Shown here: positions 33,104 to 39,994 of the stretch, piece after piece
Position numbering within the stretch: the first letter of the stretch is position 1
Layout of the letters: every line of letters starts with the position of its first letter
Notes under the pieces: generated by a model
Seen by the model: only the letters and a program-made list of their open reading frames with translations
Told to the model about the DNA's origin: nothing
The model's database searches: none
From: Actinomycetes bacterium
Lineage (GTDB): Bacteria; Actinomycetota; Coriobacteriia; Coriobacteriales; Eggerthellaceae
Direction of reading: 5' to 3'
DNA length: 43,039 nucleotides
Assembly (NCBI GenBank): GCA_023460315.1
Contig: JAEWQO010000059.1
Coordinates: forward strand, 1 to 43,039
Translations under genes and position numbers: made by a program

Positions 33104-33134
33104 GGAAACGGCATCAAGGGATAAGGAGTATGAC

Positions 33135-34649
33135 ATGACTGACCTATCGAGAAGGTCGTTCGTCACAACAGGAACGCTGGGTCTGATCGGATTGGCGGGA
33201 CTGGGTCTCGCCGGCTGCGCGCCCCGTGGGACGGAGGAGGGCACGAGCGGATCGGAGGACTGGAGCAAAGAGGCGGACGTCGTGGTTGTCGGCTTCGGCG
33301 GGGCAGGCGGTGCTGCCGCAATCGAAGCACATGCAAACGGCGCCTCGGTGATCCTTCTGGATGCAAACCAGACCCCCGGCGGCGCCTCCAGCATCAATGG
33401 AGGAGTGGTCCAAGCGGCAGGTTCCTCGGTTCAGAAGGCGGCGGGCGTGAATGACAGCGCAGAGCAGTGGCTGGAATGCCTCCGGTTAGAAATCGGTGTC
33501 GGATTCAATGAGGACCATATGAAAGCAATGGCTCAGGGGAGTGCGGAAACCATCGATTGGCTCCTGTCCCTCGGAGCGTCGATACCCGCCGAGATCCATC
33601 AGACCGACACGCGGGCTATCCCCGACAGCGGCCTGTACTTTTCCGACGCGTCGCTTGAATTTTTCCCTGATTTGCCCCCAACTCCTCGCGGCCATACGCT
33701 CGCAGGCCATGGCGGAGGATTCGCCAAGGCATTGCAGAGCGGCGTCGACCAGACCGACATAGAAGTGCTGCTCGAGACGCCCGCCACACAGCTGGTCCAG
33801 GACAAACAAGGGCGCATCATTGGCGTCGTCGCAAAAACAGGCAGCAAGGAGCTGCGAATCCGTGCGCGCCGAGGAGTCATCGTCTCAACTGGGCATTTCA
33901 GCCTCAATGAGTCCATGGTGGCGAAACACCTTCCACAAGCCCTTCAGCTGGCAAAATCAACGCCTTCGGCCCACCCCAGCGCGACCGGCGACGGCCAGCG
34001 TATGTGCGGTGCCGTGGGAGCCGACCTGGTAGGCATGGGCAACGGGACGTTCTACCAATATGGAGCGGGATACGAGACGGGCATCAGGTCCATCTACGTC
34101 AACAAGTTCGCCCAAAGATATTGGTCTGAGCAGGGATACCACGAAAACTATCGGGGCACGATGCTCATGCAGCAGCCCGATCAGGTGGGATTCGCCATAT
34201 TCGACGAGAATATCCGGGCACAGTATGGCGAGCTTGCCACGGATGACATCGAGTTCTCCGCGAACAGCATCGAAGAGCTGGCCGTTGCCTGCGATCTTTC
34301 GCCCCAAGCTCTCCAAGAAACCGTCGCGCGCTACAACTCATACTGCGAACAGGGATCCGATCCCGATTTCGGCAAGCAGGCGGCTTTCCTCACCCCGCTA
34401 TCCACCCCGCCGTTCTACGCCACATCCCTCGCGTATAGTTGGATGACTTCCGGCGGCATGAGCATCGACACCGAGGCACGCGTCCTCGACATCGAGGGAC
34501 AAGCCATCCCTGGCCTCTACGCAGCCGGCATGTGCGCAGCCGGAGCCTACGGAAAACTGAACCCCGGAAGCGGGCTCAACATGGCTTGGAATTTCTACAC
34601 GGGACGACTTGCGGGCAAGAGTGCAGCAACACGGGAAGTAAACGCTTAG
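33135..34649 (+). CDS. Tat-exported FAD-dependent reductase/dehydrogenase flavoprotein (second copy)
   Basis: This 504-residue protein starts at ATG 33135, 6 nt after TAAGGAG. The N-terminus has LSRRSFVTTG (twin-arginine), a hydrophobic core and LGLAGC (lipobox). The FAD domain begins with ADVVVVGFGGAGGAAAIEA and PGGASSINGG. The middle has FYQYGAGYETGIRSIYVN and the C-terminus ends with the cofactor segment PGSGLNMAWNFYTGRLAG. It belongs to the same superfamily as the flavoprotein at 122-1801 but is shorter and only distantly similar: the Arg-rich GVRFRDE segment is replaced by KFAQRYWSEQGY. It is more like the ketosteroid-dehydrogenase or succinate-dehydrogenase-flavoprotein-like branch. It has no covalent FMN or haem domain. 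Substrate unknown; regulation by the divergent LuxR protein is inferred. Confidence 0.88.
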   Translation: MTDLSRRSFVTTGTLGLIGLAGLGLAGCAPRGTEEGTSGSEDWSKEADVVVVGFGGAGGAAAIEAHANGASVILLDANQTPGGASSINGGVVQAAGSSVQKAAGVNDSAEQWLECLRLEIGVGFNEDHMKAMAQGSAETIDWLLSLGASIPAEIHQTDTRAIPDSGLYFSDASLEFFPDLPPTPRGHTLAGHGGGFAKALQSGVDQTDIEVLLETPATQLVQDKQGRIIGVVAKTGSKELRIRARRGVIVSTGHFSLNESMVAKHLPQALQLAKSTPSAHPSATGDGQRMCGAVGADLVGMGNGTFYQYGAGYETGIRSIYVNKFAQRYWSEQGYHENYRGTMLMQQPDQVGFAIFDENIRAQYGELATDDIEFSANSIEELAVACDLSPQALQETVARYNSYCEQGSDPDFGKQAAFLTPLSTPPFYATSLAYSWMTSGGMSIDTEARVLDIEGQAIPGLYAAGMCAAGAYGKLNPGSGLNMAWNFYTGRLAGKSAATREVNA

Positions 34650-34678
34650 ACAGTCAAACGAATGGCTGATCGGATTAT

Positions 34679-34709
34679 GTCATGGGCCAGCGCATAGCCG
34701 GCCCATGAC
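34679..34709. terminator. Bidirectional 10-bp hairpin between flavoprotein and bioY
   Basis: GTCATGGGCC (34679-34688) and GGCCCATGAC (34700-34709) are perfect reverse complements with an 11-nt loop, placed 30 bp after one stop codon and 34 bp after the other of two convergent genes. Confidence 0.7.
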
Positions 34710-34742
34710 ACCTGCTTCGCCCCGGCAAGTGAAAATAGCATG

Positions 34743-35324
34743 CTACCGAACCGCGAGGCTCACGGCGCGGGCCGTGCAGACGGCAGCAACTAATTTCACC
34801 ACGTCAATCACTATGAACGGAGCGATGGCCGTCAGGAAAGCTGCCGCTGGATCCAACGCTGCGACGGCCATGAGCTGCACCCAACCGCATAGGTATGCGA
34901 CGGCCAGAAAGATCAATCCCGCGATCAGTTCAGAGGCAAACTCGTGTCGCTTCGAAGTCTCTTTTTTCGCCATACGGAATCGGGCCATCTGCAGAAACAC
35001 GAGTGCCACTGCCGCTCCCAGCAGAAATCCCCAGAGGAAGCCCCCGGTCGGACCCGCCAGCATGCCGATGCCTCCACGCATGGATGAGAAGACCGGCAAT
35101 CCAATGGCGCCAAGCACCAGATAGCCAGTGATGGCCGCAATGCACGCTCGCGGGGCCAAGACCAGGAGCGCAAACACCATCACGAACGTCTGCAGCGTGA
35201 ACGGCACCGACCCGAGAGGAATGGACACCCATGCCGAAACTGTCATGAGCGCAATCGTCAACGCGACAAACGCGATCGATCGCGTCCTCGAAGCATTGCC
35301 CGTCATCTTTTTCGCGCCGTCCAT
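34743..35324 (-). CDS. bioY: BioY biotin transporter S component
   Basis: This 193-residue protein has six hydrophobic segments and the BioY signatures SAWVSIPLGSVPFTLQTFVM, ITGYLVLGAIGLPVFS and GPTGGFLWGFLLGA. BioY binds biotin in the membrane and works alone or with an energy-coupling (ECF) module; no ECF ATPase or T component is in this window. The ATG at 35324 follows AAGGAG. A promoter is visible at 35366-35394. A biotin-protein ligase gene is 2.4 kb away on the same strand, but it lacks a DNA-binding domain and so cannot be the biotin repressor. Confidence 0.92.
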   Translation of the reverse strand: MDGAKKMTGNASRTRSIAFVALTIALMTVSAWVSIPLGSVPFTLQTFVMVFALLVLAPRACIAAITGYLVLGAIGLPVFSSMRGGIGMLAGPTGGFLWGFLLGAAVALVFLQMARFRMAKKETSKRHEFASELIAGLIFLAVAYLCGWVQLMAVAALDPAAAFLTAIAPFIVIDVVKLVAAVCTARAVSLAVR

Positions 35325-35365
35325 GTACCTGCATCTCCTTGTCCGAAAGCTCTATTGAGATGCCT

Positions 35366-35394
35366 ATGGTAGCGCTTACAGCATTCCCTGTGAA
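35366..35394 (-). promoter_or_regulatory. Promoter of bioY
   Basis: On the minus strand TTCACA (plus coordinates 35389-35394) and TACCAT (35366-35371) are spaced by 17 bp. The spacer holds GTAAGCGCTAC, a near palindrome that could be an operator. Confidence 0.5.
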
Positions 35395-36011
35395 CCAGGT
35401 AAGAGCGAAAAGGGTGACAATGCGAGCAGCGGGTCCTTTGGCATGATGAGTTTTCAGAGAGGCCACGATTCTTTGAGTCCCGCCAGAGGCTCTGAAAGAA
35501 TCGCGAAAAGAAACGACCAGCAGTCCCCTCCCTCGGGATCCGCATCCAGCCAAACAGGTGGATGGTTGATGGGAGAATGGTTGATTGTCAGGCGAACGGA
35601 TTGGCGGATGGGTAGATGGGCGACGTATTGGCAGGTGGGTGGCAAGTGGACAGGACACATCAGATCCGACTAAGCTGAATCATTGGCAGGACGCGTCAGG
35701 TCAAGCTGGGCTCGCATCGCATCGGACGGCTTCACGTCGAATGAGCGACTCGCTCGGATCGACAATCGGCAGCAATCGCCCCTTATGGGCGGTTTTTCGA
35801 CAGTCGATCCGCAAGCTCAAAGGGAAACGCCAGCTCACGCATTTCGCAGATTCCTTGCTTCGCGAATGAGCTGCCCATAAGGTCGATTCTCAACCAATCC
35901 GACGAAGAGGGCAAAGCGACGCGACGCCGCATCGCCTGCCAATTCCAAAAAAGTGAAGCCGTGCGGCGGAGATGCCACCTCTCCGGCCGACGGCCTCGTC
36001 ACAACATGCTT
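35395..36011. other. Gene desert with structured elements
   Basis: No gene is supported here. CGATTCTTT (35466-35474) pairs with AAAGAATCG (35495-35503). 35559-35656 is a G/T-rich low-complexity run of GATGG, GGTTGAT and GGTGG words. CGGATCGAC (35755-35763) pairs with GTCGATCCG (35803-35811) around the terminator at 35777-35797. CCTTATGGGC (35781-35790) recurs inverted as GCCCATAAGG (35873-35882). Confidence 0.5.
35777..35797 (+). terminator. Orphan intrinsic terminator on the plus strand
   Basis: CGCCC (35777-35781), loop CTTAT, GGGCG (35787-35791), then GTTTTT. No protein gene on the plus strand runs into it, so it may end a small RNA that starts somewhere in 35400-35750. Confidence 0.5.
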
Positions 36012-37523
36012 CTAGAAATTCACGGCAATCTCGCCGCATTCGAGCTTCTTGAGGCGCCGCAGTTCCACCAGGACGAACACGGCCGTGGTAAAGATGGACA
36101 GGAAATCAGCGATGGGCGCAGCGAAGTACAATGCATCGAGACCGGTGAACTGCGGCATGAGGCTTGGCAGCACCTGCGGCAGCACAAACAGCAGCGGAAC
36201 AAGGAAGATGATCTGCCTCGTAAGCGACAGGATGATGGATTTCAACGGCTGCCCCGTCGCCTGGAAGTAGTTCGACCCCACAATCTGGAAGCCCACGAAC
36301 GGCAGCATCATGAGCTGCACCTTCAAAGCGAACACCGTGAAGTCAACCAGGCCGTCATGCGTGATGCCGAACACGCTGACAATAGTTTCGGGAAACAAAT
36401 GGACAAGCGCCCACATGAGGATTGCCAATGCCGTCGCTCCGGCAATGCCGCCAGCCAACGTCTTGCGCACACGCCCTATGATCTTTGCCCCATAGTTGAA
36501 GCCCAACAAGGGCTGAATGGCGATGGCGACGCCGATGAGCGGAAGGACGGTGAACATGGAGACGCGTTGCACCACACCGATGGACGCGAGGGCATCATCG
36601 GACCCGATGGAACTGACCGCACCATATTGGACCAGCAAGTGGTTGATGACAAAGCTGACGACAGCCATGCCCGCCTGCACGACAAAGCTGGCAAGGCCAA
36701 GCGAGACGATGGTGCCGATGACCTTGATGTGCGGAGCCATATAGCGAAGATGCAGCTTGAGCGGCACATTCTTCGTGAATATGAAGTACCACAACACGGA
36801 TACGCACGAAGCGACCTGCCCGATAACGGTGGCCAGCGCACTTCCCACAACTCCCCAGCCGAGCAGGATGACGAACCAGAAATTAAACGCCGTGGCGACC
36901 GCCAGGCCAACGGCCATGGTGACAAGCGCACGGTTCGGCGCTCCTGCGGTACGAATGAAGTTGTTCACTCCCATGCCGATGCATTGGAAGATGAAGCCGA
37001 AGCAGATTATCTGGAGAAACGCCCGGGCATACGGACGTACTTCATCGGTGGCACTCGACAGCGTCAGCAGCCCGTCCAGCACGGCAGGGTTCGCCGCAGC
37101 AAGGGCCACAATCAGCGACACCACAATGCTCAGAAGCACCGTGTTGCCGAGGCTGATCTCCGCATCGACGCGTCGACCCTCACCCAAACGCAACGCGGCA
37201 AGCGCATTGCCGCCGTTGCCGATGAGCATCGCAATGGCCATAAACACGATCATGATGGGATTGGCCACCGTGGCAGCCGACAGACCGATTTCGCCCATGG
37301 CCTGCCCCAAGAAAATGGAGTCGACCACATTGTAAGCGCCGTTCACCACCATGCCGAGAATGGCTGGTATAGCAAATTCGATGATGAGACGCGGTATGGG
37401 CGCTGTGCCCATGCGACTGACTTTATCGTCGCGGCCGGGATTCTTTAGATCTTTACCGAGCGGTGCGCCCGTGCTATCTTCTCCCAAGGAAACGGGAGGT
37501 TTCATTGCTGCAGCTGCTGACAT
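36012..37523 (-). CDS. MATE family efflux transporter
   Basis: This 503-residue protein has twelve membrane segments in two related halves. Typical MATE features include IPRLIIEFAIPAILGMVVNG, AYNVVDSIFLGQAMGEIGLS, IGNGGNALAALRLGEG and, in the second half, IGVAIAIQPLLGFNYGAK and VGSNYFQATGQPLKSIIL. It would export cationic drugs or metabolites by Na+ or H+ antiport. About 40 hydrophilic residues precede the first helix. The start at 37523 is preceded by GAGG at a rather long distance; Met7 is an alternative but has no better site. It is monocistronic as far as seen; the gap to birA (37524-37703) contains no recognisable signal. Confidence 0.9.
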   Translation of the reverse strand: MSAAAAMKPPVSLGEDSTGAPLGKDLKNPGRDDKVSRMGTAPIPRLIIEFAIPAILGMVVNGAYNVVDSIFLGQAMGEIGLSAATVANPIMIVFMAIAMLIGNGGNALAALRLGEGRRVDAEISLGNTVLLSIVVSLIVALAAANPAVLDGLLTLSSATDEVRPYARAFLQIICFGFIFQCIGMGVNNFIRTAGAPNRALVTMAVGLAVATAFNFWFVILLGWGVVGSALATVIGQVASCVSVLWYFIFTKNVPLKLHLRYMAPHIKVIGTIVSLGLASFVVQAGMAVVSFVINHLLVQYGAVSSIGSDDALASIGVVQRVSMFTVLPLIGVAIAIQPLLGFNYGAKIIGRVRKTLAGGIAGATALAILMWALVHLFPETIVSVFGITHDGLVDFTVFALKVQLMMLPFVGFQIVGSNYFQATGQPLKSIILSLTRQIIFLVPLLFVLPQVLPSLMPQFTGLDALYFAAPIADFLSIFTTAVFVLVELRRLKKLECGEIAVNF

Positions 37524-37703
37524 GCTTTTCTGGTACCTCTTTCAATCACTTTTTCGCGGAACGATCAATTTTATCGCCAAAAAGTCAAACCCTTGTTTTC
37601 TCTATGACAAATCCTCAATTGGGAGAAAGGGGGCAGCATTAGCGTCCTCAGCCCGCTGGCGGCCCCTCGCCCCGCGCGCCCAGATTCCCCTTCACCTGTC
37701 GTG

Positions 37704-38690
37704 TCAGGCGAGATGCACTTCTCCGGATTGCACGGGCGAAAGCGATCCGTCAGACGCTCTCAGCATGAGGCGTCCGTCATCGTCGATTCCCTCCGCCTGG
37801 CCTTCGGTGACAACGATGCCCGCTCGATCCATGACGCGGACAAAGCGTCCCGCCAAAGCGGCGCGCTCACGGTAGCGTTCCGCAAAGGGCGCGAAGCCCT
37901 CTGCCTGCCACCGCTCATACGCGGGAGCGAACTCCTCCATGATGCCGGCGAACACCCTATCGAGAAATCCATCGGTGCTCTCCACAAAGGGTGCGCAAGG
38001 CCCGACGGGCCTGAAATGCGCGACGGGGTCAGGAGATTCTGCAAACTCGGCAAGGTAGACGGGGATGTTCTTGCCGCCAACGCGCTCTGAAACGTCAGGA
38101 GCAAAAACATTCACCCCCATGCCCAGGCACACTCCCCCCGCATAGCGTTCCAGGGAGATGCCGCAAAGTTTACGGAAGGTCAGCGCACTGGACTGCCCCC
38201 TGACCGTTGTATCTTGCGCAATCAAGACGGGAGCAACAGGCCCCGGCCCCTCGAGGGTGTGCGCGCCCGCGTCAGCCGACGGGTTGGCTGGGTCGTGCTC
38301 GATGCTCAGGTCCTTCGGCCCCTCAAGGGTATGCCCATCCGCGCCATCCGGCGGGAGGCAAATAATGTCGTTCGGCCATTTGATGCGAACACGGCCCTGT
38401 TCGCATTCGGGGACGAAATGCACGAGCGCTTCTCGCAATGCGACAGAGGCCACGAGGCTCAACGTTGGCAAGACGGCAGCATCAACCCGAGGATGCAGCA
38501 ACAGGGATGCATAGAGGCCGCCTTCGGGACTCGCCCATGAACGTCCCTGCCGTCCATAGCCGCCCGTCTGACGCCGGGCACGCACGACAAGCCCCTCGTC
38601 CTCTCCTGCAGCAAGTGCATGTTTGACCTCGTCATTCGTCGAAGTCGTCTCATCCAGCAGCCGCACGCGAAGCGGAAACGATCCGCTCAC
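37704..38690 (-). CDS. birA: Biotin--[acetyl-CoA-carboxylase] ligase, monofunctional BirA
   Basis: This 328-residue enzyme attaches biotin to carboxylase carrier domains via biotinyl-AMP. Motifs seen are ETTSTNDEVK, the nucleotide loop QTGGYGRQGRSWASPEGGLY, KWPNDIIC, KLCGISLE and CLGMGVNV. There is no N-terminal helix-turn-helix, so it is not a repressor. Between KWPND and KLCGI there is an insertion of about 50-60 residues not usual for the family, low in complexity and containing the hexapeptide HTLEGP twice, 24 codons apart. The GTG start overlaps the folPK stop codon (GTGA), placing it in the hpt-ftsH-folPK-birA operon. Confidence 0.88.
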   Translation of the reverse strand: MSGSFPLRVRLLDETTSTNDEVKHALAAGEDEGLVVRARRQTGGYGRQGRSWASPEGGLYASLLLHPRVDAAVLPTLSLVASVALREALVHFVPECEQGRVRIKWPNDIICLPPDGADGHTLEGPKDLSIEHDPANPSADAGAHTLEGPGPVAPVLIAQDTTVRGQSSALTFRKLCGISLERYAGGVCLGMGVNVFAPDVSERVGGKNIPVYLAEFAESPDPVAHFRPVGPCAPFVESTDGFLDRVFAGIMEEFAPAYERWQAEGFAPFAERYRERAALAGRFVRVMDRAGIVVTEGQAEGIDDDGRLMLRASDGSLSPVQSGEVHLA

Positions 38691-39994
38691 AGCCGTGTCG
38701 CCGCCCCCACCGTCACCGCATCAAGCGTCACGGGCGTGCCGTCGGCAAGCACGTGGCCGGGCGCAATCTCCAACAGCGGTTTCACGACAAAGTCCCGCTC
38801 CAACAGACGAGGATGGGGAAGCACGAGCACCTCGGTGTCTGCCACATACATCTGATAGTCAAGAATATCGATATCGCACGTGCGCGGCCCGTTGGCAATC
38901 TCGCGCACGCGCCCCAAGCTGTTCTCGATGGCGTGAAGATACCCCAACAACTCCTTGGGGGCGATGCCCGTGCGCAGCAGCACGACGGCGTTGACGAAGG
39001 AGTCCTGATCGAGATAGTACGCAGGCTCGCTCTCATAGTAACCGGAGATGTCGACGATCTGCGAGTCGGGAAGCGTGCAGAGGTCAGCGATGGCCTTTTC
39101 GAGCAGGGCGATCTTGCCTTCCCGCTCCTCCCCCGGTTCAGCGACGAGCGGAACGTTGCACCCAAGCCCCAACAACGCATAGGGACGCAGATCCTTGAGC
39201 GCAGCGAGCGTCTCGGCGACGTTGTGGGCGCGCACAACACTTGCCCCCAGCTCGCAGGCCATGAGCGCTTCAACCGCCGAAGCATGGTCGCGGTCGGCGG
39301 GATGTGCGATGCCATAGGCTGACCCAATATAGCTTTTCCGCGAAACCGCCGCCATCACGGGATAGCCCAACCGCACGAACTCCTGAAAGTTGCGAACGAG
39401 CTCAATCGTCTGCGCAGCCGTCTTCCCAAAGCCGGGACCGGGATCAAGGCAGATGCGATCGGCGTCAATGCCTGCGGCCTCAAGAACGGCCACCTGGGAC
39501 GCCAGCCAAGCACGCACCTCGGTCACCACGTCGCCCTCCACGGGATTGGCCTGCATGGTGGCCGGTTCTCCCTGCATGTGCATGACCACCAAACCCGCCT
39601 CCGTGTCGCGCACGGCATCGACCATGGCAGGATCACGGAATCCGGACACGTCGTTCACGATGGAGGCACCGCACTCAAGGCAGGCGCGCGCCACCTCGGC
39701 ATGCCGGGTGTCCACGCTCACGCACACTCCCCGTTCGGCCAGTGAGCGAACCACCGGCACGACGCGCCTGAGCTCCTCTTCGATGGAAACGGCCTCCGCA
39801 CCTGGACGGGTTGATTCGCCGCCGACATCGATGATGGCAGCTCCCTCATCAATCATGCGCAGCGCGTGGGCGAGGGCCTCTTCGACCGTGGCGTGGCTAC
39901 CGCCGTCCGAGAAGGAATCCGGAGTAACGTTGAGGATGCCCATCACAATGGGCATCCTGCTGTCGAACTTGTGTGATGAACAACGCCAGATCAC
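38687..39994 (-). CDS. folPK: Bifunctional dihydropteroate synthase / HPPK (FolP-FolK fusion)
   Basis: This 435-residue fusion has FolP at residues 1-270: MGILNVTPDSFSDGG, DVGGESTRPGAEAVS, SIVNDVSGF, DPGPGFGKTA and SRKSYIG. FolK follows at 275-435: ALLGLGCNVP, YYESEPAYYLDQDSFVNAV, GRVREIANGPRTCDIDIL and LPHPRLLERDFVVKPL. It makes two successive folate steps: pyrophosphorylation of 6-hydroxymethyl-dihydropterin (FolK) and condensation with p-aminobenzoate (FolP). The domain order is the reverse of the reaction order, and no FolB domain lies between them. The GTG start overlaps the ftsH stop codon (GTGA). FolP is the sulfonamide target. Confidence 0.93.
   Translation of the reverse strand: MIWRCSSHKFDSRMPIVMGILNVTPDSFSDGGSHATVEEALAHALRMIDEGAAIIDVGGESTRPGAEAVSIEEELRRVVPVVRSLAERGVCVSVDTRHAEVARACLECGASIVNDVSGFRDPAMVDAVRDTEAGLVVMHMQGEPATMQANPVEGDVVTEVRAWLASQVAVLEAAGIDADRICLDPGPGFGKTAAQTIELVRNFQEFVRLGYPVMAAVSRKSYIGSAYGIAHPADRDHASAVEALMACELGASVVRAHNVAETLAALKDLRPYALLGLGCNVPLVAEPGEEREGKIALLEKAIADLCTLPDSQIVDISGYYESEPAYYLDQDSFVNAVVLLRTGIAPKELLGYLHAIENSLGRVREIANGPRTCDIDILDYQMYVADTEVLVLPHPRLLERDFVVKPLLEIAPGHVLADGTPVTLDAVTVGAATRL

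Noticed and set aside
35961..37448. 495-codon plus-strand frame opposite the MATE gene
   Set aside because: Composition is extremely rich in His, Asp and Gln with no hydrophobic core, as expected for the complement of a membrane protein gene.
37704..38690. BirA as the biotin repressor of bioY
   Set aside because: The protein begins directly with the ligase domain and has no helix-turn-helix.
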